From the NCBI GenBank assembly GCA_965234545.1, contig OZ248348.1:1-64000 (forward strand): a stretch of DNA of 64,000 bases, written 5' to 3'. Numbering within the stretch: position 1 is the stretch's first letter; each line of letters begins with the position of its first letter. This DNA is from Methylotenera sp965234545 (GTDB lineage Bacteria > Pseudomonadota > Gammaproteobacteria > Burkholderiales > Methylophilaceae). A program made the position numbers and the translations under genes. Below the pieces are notes generated by a model. The model saw only the letters and a list, made by a program, of their open reading frames with translations, was not told where the DNA came from and did no database searches. Positions 41,474-53,816 of the stretch are shown here, piece by piece.

Positions 41474-42769
41474 CTAGCGTTGTTCTATAGGCAGCAGGTC
41501 GCGTCGACTTGAGCCTTTATACAACTGCCTAGGCCGACCAATTTTATGCTCTTCGTCGGAAATCATTTCTGACCATTGGGCTATCCAACCGGCGGTTCTG
41601 GCCAGGGCAAAAATGGCAGTAAACATAGAGTTGGGGATGCCCATGGCGCGCATGACAATGCCGCTGTAGAAATCCACGTTGGGATAGAGTTTACGTGAAA
41701 CAAAGTAATCGTCTTCCAGCGCGATTTTTTCCAGCTCCATGGCCAGTTTAAACATGGGGTCATCGTTCAAGCCTAACTCATCGAGCACCTCGTGGCAGGT
41801 AGTGCGCATGATTTTGGCGCGCGGGTCCATATTACGGTAAACGCGGTGGCCAAAGCCCATGAGGCGGAAGGTGTCGTTCTTATCTTTTGCCCGTTTGATG
41901 AATTCGCCTATGCGTGACACGTCGCCTATTTCTTCTAACATGGTTAGCGTTGCCTCATTGGCACCGCCGTGGGCGGGCCCCCAAAGTGAGGCAATGCCGG
42001 CTGAAATGCAGGCATAAGGATTGGCGCCACTGGAACCCACTAATCGCACGGTACTGGTCGAGGCGTTTTGTTCGTGGTCGGCATGCAAAATCAGAATGCG
42101 CTCAAATGCCTTGGCCAAAACTGGGTTAGGCACGTATTTTTCGCAGGGCGTAGCAAACATCATGTGCATGAAGTTTTCGGCGTAATTCAAATGATTTTGC
42201 GGGTACATAAACGGCTGACCCAAATTGTATTTAAAGCTCCACGCTGCTATGGTGGGCACTTTAGCCAACAGGCGATGCGCGGAAATTTCACGGTGTTTAG
42301 CATCGCGGATATCCATGGCATCAAAGTAAAACGCCGACAAGGAACCCACCACCCCAACCATAACCGCCATGGGGTGGGCATCGCGCCTAAAGCCGCGAAA
42401 AATATTGCTGAGCTGATCGTGCAGCATGGTGCTGCCGTTGATGGTGTTGGTGAATTGCTGTTTTTGCTCGGCATTTGGCAGTTCCCCGTGCAACAGCAAA
42501 TAAGACACTTCCATGAAGTTGCAATGTTCGGCCAGTTGTTCAATGGGGTAGCCGCGGTAGTAAAGCAGGCCTTTTTCCCCATCAATAAAGGTGATGTCCG
42601 AGTTGCAGGCCGCCGTTGACATAAAGCCTGGGTCATAGGTAAACACGCCGTGCTTACCTAGGCTGCGTATGTCTATCACGTCGTTGCCCAAGCTGCCCGA
42701 CAGCATAGGCAATTCAATAGGCGCAGCACCGTTGTCGAAAGTAATCGTGGCTTTAGTCGGTTTGGTCAT
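41474..42769 (-). CDS. gltA: Citrate synthase
   Basis: GltA condenses acetyl-CoA with oxaloacetate to open the TCA cycle. The 431-residue length matches type II (hexameric, NADH-sensitive) proteobacterial enzymes. Signature regions are GDPGF-like YDPGFMSTAACNSDITFIDG near the N-terminus, HADHEQNASTSTVRLVGSSG (with a catalytic His) and MGFGHRVYRNMDPRAKIM (with the second His). In this family a catalytic Asp lies in NVDFYSGIVMRAMG. An exact TATAAT on the minus strand at 42804-42809, with a weak -35, probably starts transcription. Confidence 0.97.
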   Translation of the reverse strand: MTKPTKATITFDNGAAPIELPMLSGSLGNDVIDIRSLGKHGVFTYDPGFMSTAACNSDITFIDGEKGLLYYRGYPIEQLAEHCNFMEVSYLLLHGELPNAEQKQQFTNTINGSTMLHDQLSNIFRGFRRDAHPMAVMVGVVGSLSAFYFDAMDIRDAKHREISAHRLLAKVPTIAAWSFKYNLGQPFMYPQNHLNYAENFMHMMFATPCEKYVPNPVLAKAFERILILHADHEQNASTSTVRLVGSSGANPYACISAGIASLWGPAHGGANEATLTMLEEIGDVSRIGEFIKRAKDKNDTFRLMGFGHRVYRNMDPRAKIMRTTCHEVLDELGLNDDPMFKLAMELEKIALEDDYFVSRKLYPNVDFYSGIVMRAMGIPNSMFTAIFALARTAGWIAQWSEMISDEEHKIGRPRQLYKGSSRRDLLPIEQR

Positions 42770-42875
42770 GAGATGGATTCTTGCAGGTTATTTGGTCAAA
42801 ATAATTATACTGTAATCGCAGGCTTACTTGCACAGGGAAAACTGCCCAAGCTTGATTTAGTTGGCTTTTGCCCGA

Positions 42876-44024
42876 TTAATGCTGATAAATCGCGCCCAAA
42901 ATTCGTGCGCCGCTTGCACCCGTGACGGGCGCTAGATTCGCGGTTTTTTTATCCAAACATTGTTTGGCTAGCCAGGCAAAGGCTATCGCTTCCACCCAGT
43001 CCACGCCTATGCCCAAGCTGTCAGTCAGTTTGCATGGGATAGGGCCAAGCAGACTTTGCAGTTTTTTGACCAACAGTTGATTGCGCGCGCCGCCGCCGCA
43101 TAGGTAGACTTCATCCACATCTGGGCAGTGCATTTTTAAGGCCGCGTAAACCGATTCCGCACTTAAATCCACCAAGGTATGCGCCACGTCTTGCGCTGGC
43201 ATGGCGGGATTGAATGAGGCCACGGCTTGCAGATTTTCTTCTAACCAAGTCAGGTTAAACAGGTCGCGGCCGGTGCTCTTGGGTGGCGGTGCCGCGAAAA
43301 AATCCTCTTGCAATAAGCGCGCTAGCAGGCTGGGTATGGTTTGCCCAGAGCTGGCCCAGGCGCCGTTCGCGTCGTAATCTTGCCCAAGCTGCTGTTTGAT
43401 CCAAGCGTCCAATAGCATATTGCCTGGCCCAGAGTCGAAACCGACTACGCTACCTTGTTTGGCGCCCAGTGGGTTTTCTGTGCGGCTAAGGTAAGTGATG
43501 TTAGCGATGCCGCCTAAATTGATGATGGCCCGATTCAGGCCTTGGTCGGCAAACACGGCTAGGTGAAAGGCTGGCACCAAGGGCGCACCTTGTCCGCCGG
43601 CTGCCACGTCGCGACTTCTAAAATCCGACACCACGGTAATTTGGCACAGTTCCGTTAATAAAGCGGCGTTGCCTATTTGCATGGTGAAGCCTATGCCATC
43701 GCTAAAGCCCGGCCTATGCCGTATGGTTTGGCCATGGCAACCCACAGCCGTGATGTCGCTGGGCTTTAGCCGGGCTTTAATTAACAATTCTTGAATGGCC
43801 AGCGCATACAATTTGGCCAGCGCATTGCTAATCAGCGCGGTCTCTTCTAGCTCGTTGGCGGTGGGGTGCTGCAGGGCTAAAACAGCGCTGCGCAGTGTCG
43901 CTGGGTAGGCTAAAAAATGCGTCAGCAGTGGCTGCGGTTTTTCATCTTCAAACCCGACCAATGCAACGTCGACGCCGTCTAGGCTGGTGCCAGACATGAG
44001 TCCTATGAAAAGTTTGCGCGTCAT
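42876..44024 (-). CDS. anmK: 1,6-anhydro-N-acetylmuramic acid kinase
   Basis: AnmK phosphorylates and opens anhydroMurNAc, recycling cell-wall sugar to MurNAc-6-phosphate. The start is the ATG giving MTRKLFIGLMSGTSLDGVDV, the family N-terminus with its ATP-binding loop; an upstream in-frame start would add 19 unrelated residues. The 382-residue length matches the family (about 370). Other landmarks are AVGCHGQTIRHRP, NLGGIANITYL, GFDSGPGNMLLDAW and YLCGGGARN. It is divergent from tyrS; in many proteobacteria it also lies beside tyrS. Confidence 0.95.
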   Translation of the reverse strand: MTRKLFIGLMSGTSLDGVDVALVGFEDEKPQPLLTHFLAYPATLRSAVLALQHPTANELEETALISNALAKLYALAIQELLIKARLKPSDITAVGCHGQTIRHRPGFSDGIGFTMQIGNAALLTELCQITVVSDFRSRDVAAGGQGAPLVPAFHLAVFADQGLNRAIINLGGIANITYLSRTENPLGAKQGSVVGFDSGPGNMLLDAWIKQQLGQDYDANGAWASSGQTIPSLLARLLQEDFFAAPPPKSTGRDLFNLTWLEENLQAVASFNPAMPAQDVAHTLVDLSAESVYAALKMHCPDVDEVYLCGGGARNQLLVKKLQSLLGPIPCKLTDSLGIGVDWVEAIAFAWLAKQCLDKKTANLAPVTGASGARILGAIYQH

Positions 44025-44232
44025 GTGTTTTAGGTGATGCGTTCGACTGGAAGTTAATCTAATGAGGCAATACGACCTCAATTTGCGTTAAAATAGCGGC
44101 TTCTTAAGCACTGGGCGGTTGGCCTGATTGCTTAATACAGTGCGCTATTGGATGGTAACAGAAAACGCAATTAGAACAACTAAATGCACCCTAAGCAGGC
44201 CTGTTTTCCTTCCTCATTAAGGATAAGAATAC

Positions 44233-45432
44233 GTGAATACCGACATCAAACAACAATTGGCCATCATCAAGCGTGGTGCAGACGAGCTGCTGATAGAAGC
44301 GGAATTGTTAGAAAAGTTAAAAAAAGGTCAGCCTTTAAGAATTAAGGCTGGCTTTGATCCAACCGCGCCGGATCTGCACCTAGGTCACACCGTGCTCATT
44401 AATAAATTACGCCAATTCCAAGATTTGGGGCATCAGGTCTTATTTCTAATCGGTGACTTTACCGGCATGATAGGCGACCCGACTGGCAAGAGCGCAACGC
44501 GCCCTCCCTTAACCGCCGAGCAAGTTGCAGAAAATGCCAAGTCTTATACTGCGCAAGTGTTCAAAATCCTCAAGCCGGAACAAACCGAAGTGGTGTTCAA
44601 CTCTAAATGGTTGAGCGAGTTGGGCGCGGCTGGCATGCTCAAATTGGCTGCCAGCCATACCGTGGCGCGCATGTTGGAACGCGATGATTTTTCCAAGCGT
44701 TACAAATCCAATCAACCAATCGCGATACACGAATTCTTGTACCCCTTGTTGCAAGGCTACGATTCGGTGGCTTTAAAAGCCGATGTCGAATTGGGCGGCA
44801 CCGATCAAAAATTCAACCTATTGATGGGCCGTGAATTGCAAAAACAAGCCGGCATGGCCCAGCAATGTGTCTTGACCATGCCTTTGCTAGAAGGCTTGGA
44901 TGGCGTGAATAAGATGTCTAAATCTTTAGGCAATTACATAGGTATAGCTGAAGCGCCGGAGGTGATATTCGCCAAAATCATGTCCATTTCAGACGAGTTG
45001 ATGTGGCGTTACATTGAGCTGCTGTCTTTTGCATCATTGGAAGCCATCGCCAAATGGAAGGCGGACGTGGCGGCCGGTCAAAATCCACGTGACATTAAAG
45101 TGCAGTTTGCCCAAGAAATTGTCGCCCGTTTCCACAGCGTCGCCGATGCAGAAAAAGCCCTAACGGATTTTCAAACCAGGGCTAAAGGTGGCATCCCCGA
45201 TGACGTGCCCGAAGTCAGCTTGACTATAGAAGGCGACAGCATAGGCATAGCCCAGCTATTAAAAATGGCCGGCCTAGTAGAAAGCACCTCGGAAGCCTAT
45301 CGCGCCCTAGAGCAGGGCGGCGTCAAAATCGACAGTGAAAAAGTCAGCGACAGGCAGTTGCAATTAGCTAAAGGCCAGAGCGTAGTCGCTCAAGTGGGCA
45401 AGCGTAAATTCGCAAATGTAACAATTTTGTAA
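44233..45432 (+). CDS. tyrS: Tyrosyl-tRNA synthetase
   Basis: TyrS charges tRNA-Tyr. The 399-residue protein is of the TyrZ-like form of class I synthetase: HIGH-like HLGHT in FDPTAPDLHLGHTVL (about 41-55), and the KMSKS loop in GVNKMSKSLGNY (about 228-239). A C-terminal S4 RNA-binding domain begins near 340 (ALEQGGVKIDSEKVSD). It begins with GTG behind AAGGATAAGAATAC. The gene ends just before the promoters of the rRNA operon. Confidence 0.96.
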   Translation: MNTDIKQQLAIIKRGADELLIEAELLEKLKKGQPLRIKAGFDPTAPDLHLGHTVLINKLRQFQDLGHQVLFLIGDFTGMIGDPTGKSATRPPLTAEQVAENAKSYTAQVFKILKPEQTEVVFNSKWLSELGAAGMLKLAASHTVARMLERDDFSKRYKSNQPIAIHEFLYPLLQGYDSVALKADVELGGTDQKFNLLMGRELQKQAGMAQQCVLTMPLLEGLDGVNKMSKSLGNYIGIAEAPEVIFAKIMSISDELMWRYIELLSFASLEAIAKWKADVAAGQNPRDIKVQFAQEIVARFHSVADAEKALTDFQTRAKGGIPDDVPEVSLTIEGDSIGIAQLLKMAGLVESTSEAYRALEQGGVKIDSEKVSDRQLQLAKGQSVVAQVGKRKFANVTIL

Positions 45433-45448
45433 CTCTGCCGTTTAAGGC

Positions 45449-45476
45449 TTGACCAAACGCTAGGCTAATGTAGAAT
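45449..45476 (+). promoter_or_regulatory. rRNA operon promoter P1
   Basis: TTGACC (45449-45454) and TAGAAT (45471-45476) are 16 bp apart and followed by a G/C-rich discriminator GCGCGGC. The 16-bp spacing and such a discriminator are typical of stringently controlled rRNA promoters. Confidence 0.7.
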
Positions 45477-45565
45477 GCGCGGCTTCGTTCAAAAAGAGCG
45501 AAGCGGTGGCAAAAAAGCCGCTGGCATTAAATCAATAATAAATACGAATCAAATCAAATTTATCA

Positions 45566-45593
45566 TTGACGGGTCTTAAAAGGTCTGTATAAT
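45566..45593 (+). promoter_or_regulatory. rRNA operon promoter P2
   Basis: TTGACG (45566-45571) and an exact TATAAT (45588-45593) are 16 bp apart, with discriminator GCGCACC and an A/T-rich stretch upstream (about 45530-45562) that could be an UP element. It lies 117 bp after P1, giving a tandem arrangement as in E. coli rrn operons. Confidence 0.8.
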
Positions 45594-45601
45594 GCGCACC
45601 T

Positions 45602-45696
45602 CGTTAACGCAAAGCGTTAGCGAATGACTGCAAGAAACGCTGTTTTTTCGGTCCTTAGTTCTTTAACAATTTAACAACTGATAAGTGTGGGTGCTT
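45602..45696 (+). promoter_or_regulatory. rRNA leader: boxB-like hairpin, boxA and 16S processing stem
   Basis: The leader between P2 and 16S holds three elements. A 9-bp hairpin with loop AAA lies at 45602-45622 (boxB-like). A boxA antitermination sequence TTCTTTAACAAT lies at 45659-45670. At 45673-45689, AACAACTGATAAGTGTG is the exact complement of 47524-47540 behind 16S; the pairing extends with GCTTG/CAAGC (45692-45696 with 47516-47520). The duplex would be the RNase III processing stalk of 16S rRNA. The remaining 45697-45957 shows no gene. Confidence 0.75.
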
Positions 45697-45957
45697 GTGG
45701 TTGAGGCAAGTTGGCATAGACGCCATTACCTTGTTGCAAATGGATTTATCCGTTTGCAATTTAACGTGGTGGTTTGGTTTATGTTGACCTCAGAAAACAA
45801 GTGCTTACACTTAAATTTATGACAAATATGTATAGCTCCTTAGTAATAAGGGGCACACAGACCTTGAAATGAATTTGAGTCACTTACCTTGAATAAAGGT
45901 AAGTAAAGCAAAAGCGAAATACCACCTCGAAAGAGGAAAAAGTAATAGTCATACATT

Positions 45958-47498
<1,541 letters not shown>

Positions 47499-47565
47499 GA
47501 GATAGACCGATTCTGCAAGCATTCACACTTATCAGTTGTTAGACCAAAGCAACATCAAAGAAAGC

Positions 47566-47642
47566 GGGTCTGTAGCTCAGCTGGTTAGAGCACCGTCTTG
47601 ATAAGGCGGGGGTCGATGGTTCGAGTCCATCCAGACCCACCA
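47566..47642 (+). tRNA. tRNA-Ile (anticodon GAT)
   Basis: A 77-nt cloverleaf runs from GGGTCTG to CAGACCC plus an encoded ACCA end. The anticodon loop reads CTTGATAAG with anticodon GAT, and GGTTCGAGTCC forms the T-loop region. It lies in the 16S-23S spacer, the usual place for tRNA-Ile. Confidence 0.96.
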
Positions 47643-47670
47643 GATTCCATAGTAAACCTGTTAGACAAAT

Positions 47671-47746
47671 GGGGGATTAGCTCAGCTGGGAGAGCACCTG
47701 CTTTGCAAGCAGGGGGTCGTCGGTTCGATCCCGACATTCTCCACCA
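47671..47746 (+). tRNA. tRNA-Ala (anticodon TGC)
   Basis: A 76-nt cloverleaf runs from GGGGGAT to ATTCTCC (with G-U pairs) and an encoded ACCA end. The anticodon loop CTTTGCAAG has anticodon TGC, and the T-loop is GGTTCGATCCC. It is the second spacer tRNA, 28 bp after tRNA-Ile. Confidence 0.96.
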
Positions 47747-48174
47747 ATTACTTTGATGTTGTGACGATAGTCAGAAGTTAGAAGCAAGAGCTTAGAAATG
47801 AGTGTTTGCTTCTAGTTTTTAACTAGACTGTTCTTTAACAAAATGGAAGAAGTAAAGTGAGCACATGCCTTTGTGATGAGGGTGTGTGTTCAAATGGGTA
47901 GTAATTGATTGCAAAATCGAAACATTTTGCTTTGTTTAGTTCCGGTTAGATAGTGTAGTGAATGTTAGCGATAACGTTTACACACGAAATAACCTAGAAA
48001 TAAATGAAACAAAAAAACCATCTCAATCTGTACAACCTTGCAGGTTGAGAAAAGTTGCTTTAGAAACACCTATAGCTGACGTACTCATGCGTTGTGGGAT
48101 CTGAATATAAGGCTCATCTAGCCAGCTTACGCTGACTGATGCGGCTAAAAAGGGTTCAGGTTTTAAAGTTATAG
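47747..48174 (+). other. tRNA-Ala to 23S spacer with a second boxA
   Basis: This 428-bp spacer holds no gene. TTCTTTAACAAAAT at 47831-47844 matches boxA and would renew antitermination before 23S. Its end, GGTTCAGGTTTTAAAG and onwards (about 48153-48181), pairs with the sequence after 23S (51059-51087) to form the 23S processing stalk. Confidence 0.7.
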
Positions 48175-51066
<2,892 letters not shown>

Positions 51067-51337
51067 TATAACCTTAAAACTTGAACCTGAGTGCACGATA
51101 AGTGTGATTTAGGTGACAGTGGTGGGTGTTTTAAAAGTGACTTAGGTTAAGACATTGTAATCAAAGAACGCCATTACTCTTTACTTCTTCTGTTTGTTAA
51201 AAGCTGCATTGATTCCTTTTTAGAAAGTGAATGAATGCAAGTTTAAGACGCTGATTCCATGCAAATGGGATTGAGCGCACAGCATATCTGCTTGTGAGCC
51301 TTTGTGAAAAGCTAAGGGTCATGAGTGTTACCGGTTA

Positions 51338-51454
51338 TGCTTGGCGGCCATAGCGGTTTGGACCCACCCCTTCCCATCTCGAACAGGGCCGTGAAACGAA
51401 CCAGCGCCAATGATAGTATGCTTCTTGCATGCGAAAGTAGGTCACTGCCAAGCT
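51338..51454 (+). rRNA. rrf: 5S ribosomal RNA
   Basis: A 117-nt sequence starts TGCTTGGCGGCCATAGCG and ends CTGCCAAGCT, with complementary ends forming helix I. It includes GACCCACCCCTTCCCATCTC and GAACAGGGCCGTGAAACG, the normal 5S pattern. It follows 23S by about 270 bp, a gap in which no further gene is seen. Confidence 0.95.
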
Positions 51455-51484
51455 ATTTATACAGACTGCGATCAGCGGTCGGCT

Positions 51485-51516
51485 AAACCCCCTCTATGAA
51501 AATAGCGGGGGTTTTT
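51485..51516 (+). terminator. Intrinsic terminator of the rRNA operon
   Basis: A stem of AAACCCCC-T-CTAT with ATAG-C-GGGGG (loop GAAA) is followed by TTTTT, 30 bp after 5S. Confidence 0.88.
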
Positions 51517-51571
51517 AGTTTTACGGCAGGGGGATTGCCTTGGTAGCAAGGCAATGAATTGCACTGAGTGG

Positions 51572-51600
51572 TTCCAATTCATTGAATTCATTGGTATAAT
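51572..51600 (+). promoter_or_regulatory. Promoter of rimP-nusA-infB operon
   Basis: An exact TATAAT (51595-51600) has an extended -10 TG two bases upstream and a weak -35 (TTCCAA, 51572-51577) at a 17-bp distance. It is about 97 bp before the rimP start. The remaining spacer from the rRNA terminator shows nothing else. Confidence 0.6.
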
Positions 51601-51696
51601 GAACGCAGAATTTTTCGATGGGCTTTGTGCCCATTTTTTGTTTCTGCAACTTATGTGCATGTGTTTTAAGTTAAGCGGTGATTTAAGGGTTTTAAA

Positions 51697-52191
51697 ATGC
51701 AAGATTTGCCTACATTGATAACGACTGCGGTTGAGCAGTTGGGCTTCGAATTGGTCGATTTGGAGATGTCCAATCGCGGCAAACTACTGCGCGTTTTTAT
51801 CGACAAGCTTAATCCTGTCGATATTAAAGACAGCGTCAACATTGATGATTGCAGCCTGGTTAGCAACCAATTGGGTAACCTATTGGCGGTTGAAAACGAC
51901 ATCGATTACGACAGGTTAGAAGTGTCTTCACCGGGCATGGATCGGGTGTTAAAGACCGAAGCCAATTTCATGCGCTTTATCGGTGAACGCGCTACGGTAA
52001 AGCTGCGTGTGGCTCTAACTGAAGTGCACGTGAATGCAAAAGACAACAAAGAAGAAACGGTCAGTAAAAAGAATTTTTTAGGCATATTGCGTGGCGTAGA
52101 AGCAGGCCAATTGTTGCTTGAGTGCGACGGGGTGATACAGAAAATCGCAATCAGTAATATCGATAAGTCGCGTTTAAGTCCGGTTTTTTGA
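51697..52191 (+). CDS. rimP: Ribosome maturation factor RimP
   Basis: RimP helps assemble the 30S subunit. The 164-residue protein has the N-terminal alpha/beta domain with LGFELVDLEMSNRGKLLRVFID (about 16-37). The characteristic VNIDDCSLVSNQLGNLL and YDRLEVSSPGMDRVL lie in the middle, and an SH3-like C-terminal domain follows. It is the first gene of the rimP-nusA-infB-rbfA-truB-rpsO-pnp order found in most proteobacteria. Confidence 0.95.
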   Translation: MQDLPTLITTAVEQLGFELVDLEMSNRGKLLRVFIDKLNPVDIKDSVNIDDCSLVSNQLGNLLAVENDIDYDRLEVSSPGMDRVLKTEANFMRFIGERATVKLRVALTEVHVNAKDNKEETVSKKNFLGILRGVEAGQLLLECDGVIQKIAISNIDKSRLSPVF

Positions 52192-52283
52192 TGGCGGAAA
52201 TGACTGCCACAGTGGCCTAGAAGTAAGAAATATTTAATTTAATGAATGCAGCTTAGCCTGCAAATTGACAGTCGGAGAGCAAC

Positions 52284-53750
52284 ATGAGTCGTGAAATTTT
52301 ATTATTGGTTGATGCATTAGCGCATGAAAAAAATGTGACTAAAGAAGTGATATTTATCGCGCTTGAATTGGCGTTGGCTTCTGCCACCAAGAAAAAACAC
52401 CATGATGACGCCGATGTGCGCGTGCAAATTGACAGGGAAACCGGTGAATACAAAACCTATAGACGCTGGCAATACGTTGAGTACGATTTGTTGGAGAACT
52501 CCAATTATCAAATCGACGAAGAGAGTGAGCACGCTAAAGGCTTAAACATAGGTGATTACTACGAAGAGCCATTAGAAAACATCGAATTTGGTCGTATCGG
52601 CGCGCAAGCGGCGAAGCAAGTGATCTTGCAAAAAGTCCGTGAAGCCGAGCGCGAGCAAATCCTGGAAGACTTCTTGGCACGCGATGAAAAAATGGTGACC
52701 GGCGTGATTAAGCGCATGGAAAAAGGCAATGCCATCATAGAGGTGGGTCGCATTGAATCGCTATTGCCGCGTGAGCAAATGATCCCAAAAGAGAATTTAC
52801 GCGTGGGCGATCGCGTGCGCGCTTACCTATCTCGTATTGAGCGTGGTGGCCGTGGCCCGCAATTGATTTTATCCCGTATTACACCGGACTTTTTAGTGCG
52901 CTTGTTTGAATTGGAAGTGCCGGAAATAGAAGAAGGTTTATTGGAAATCCGCGCTGCTGCGCGCGATCCAGGTTTGCGTTCAAAAATTGCCGTTAAATCA
53001 AACGATCAACGTATCGATCCAGTGGGCACCTGCGTGGGCATGCGTGGCTCACGCGTGCAAGCCGTTACAGCTGAATTGGCTGGCGAGCGCGTGGACATCG
53101 TGTTATGGAGCATAGAACCGGCTCAGTTTGTGATTAATGCCATGTCACCGGCTGAAGTCACCAGTATCGTGGTGGACGAAGACACGCATAGCATGGACGT
53201 AGTCGTGGACGAAGAACAATTGGCGCTGGCCATTGGTCGCAACGGTCAGAACGTGCGCTTGGCTTCAGAATTAACCGGTTGGACCTTGAATATCTTGACG
53301 GTGGATCAAGCGGAACAGAAGAGCCAAGATGAGTTCTCTGGTGTCAGTCAGTTGTTCATGCAAAAACTCGATGTGGATGCTGAAGTGGCGGAAATTTTAG
53401 TGCAAGAAGGCTTCAGCACCTTGGAAGAAATTGCCTACGTGCCATTGGCTGAAATGAATGAAATCGAAGCCTTTGACGAAGACACCATTGAAGAATTGCG
53501 TAAACGCGCTCGTGCGGCATTATTAACTGAAGCCATCGCCAAAGAAGAAGGCGTGGATGAAGCGTCGGCTGATTTGTTAGGCATGGAAGGCATGGACGAA
53601 GCAACGGCGCATTTGCTTGCCTCAAAAGGCATTGCCACCATGGACGCATTAGCCGAATTGGCCGTGGATGAATTGGTGGAGTTAACCGCGATGGATGCGG
53701 AGCGCGCCAAAACATTAATTATGACCGCTCGCGCACCTTGGTTTGCATAA
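52284..53750 (+). CDS. nusA: Transcription termination/antitermination protein NusA
   Basis: NusA binds RNA polymerase and influences pausing, termination and rRNA antitermination. The 488-residue protein has the N-terminal polymerase-binding domain (1-130), an S1 domain (about 135-200), two KH domains (about 230-345, including DPVGTCVGMRGSRVQAV and IGRNGQNVRLASELTGW) and two acidic C-terminal repeats (about 365-488). The repeats are as in E. coli NusA. The boxA elements of the rRNA operon just upstream are sites at which the Nus complex acts. Confidence 0.97.
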   Translation: MSREILLLVDALAHEKNVTKEVIFIALELALASATKKKHHDDADVRVQIDRETGEYKTYRRWQYVEYDLLENSNYQIDEESEHAKGLNIGDYYEEPLENIEFGRIGAQAAKQVILQKVREAEREQILEDFLARDEKMVTGVIKRMEKGNAIIEVGRIESLLPREQMIPKENLRVGDRVRAYLSRIERGGRGPQLILSRITPDFLVRLFELEVPEIEEGLLEIRAAARDPGLRSKIAVKSNDQRIDPVGTCVGMRGSRVQAVTAELAGERVDIVLWSIEPAQFVINAMSPAEVTSIVVDEDTHSMDVVVDEEQLALAIGRNGQNVRLASELTGWTLNILTVDQAEQKSQDEFSGVSQLFMQKLDVDAEVAEILVQEGFSTLEEIAYVPLAEMNEIEAFDEDTIEELRKRARAALLTEAIAKEEGVDEASADLLGMEGMDEATAHLLASKGIATMDALAELAVDELVELTAMDAERAKTLIMTARAPWFA

Positions 53751-53816
53751 GCGCTTAAAGAAGTAAGCAGTAATACTGGGCAATGAAGCGCAGAAAAAGA
53801 ACACTGGAGTAAGAAG

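Noticed and set aside
45478..45530. Hairpins after tyrS as its terminator
   Set aside because: The stems are short or mismatched and have no following T-run; they lie within the rRNA leader behind P1 and were not called.
51472..51702. 76-codon minus-strand frame between 5S and rimP
   Set aside because: It covers the rRNA terminator and the rimP promoter; no start signal or family likeness.
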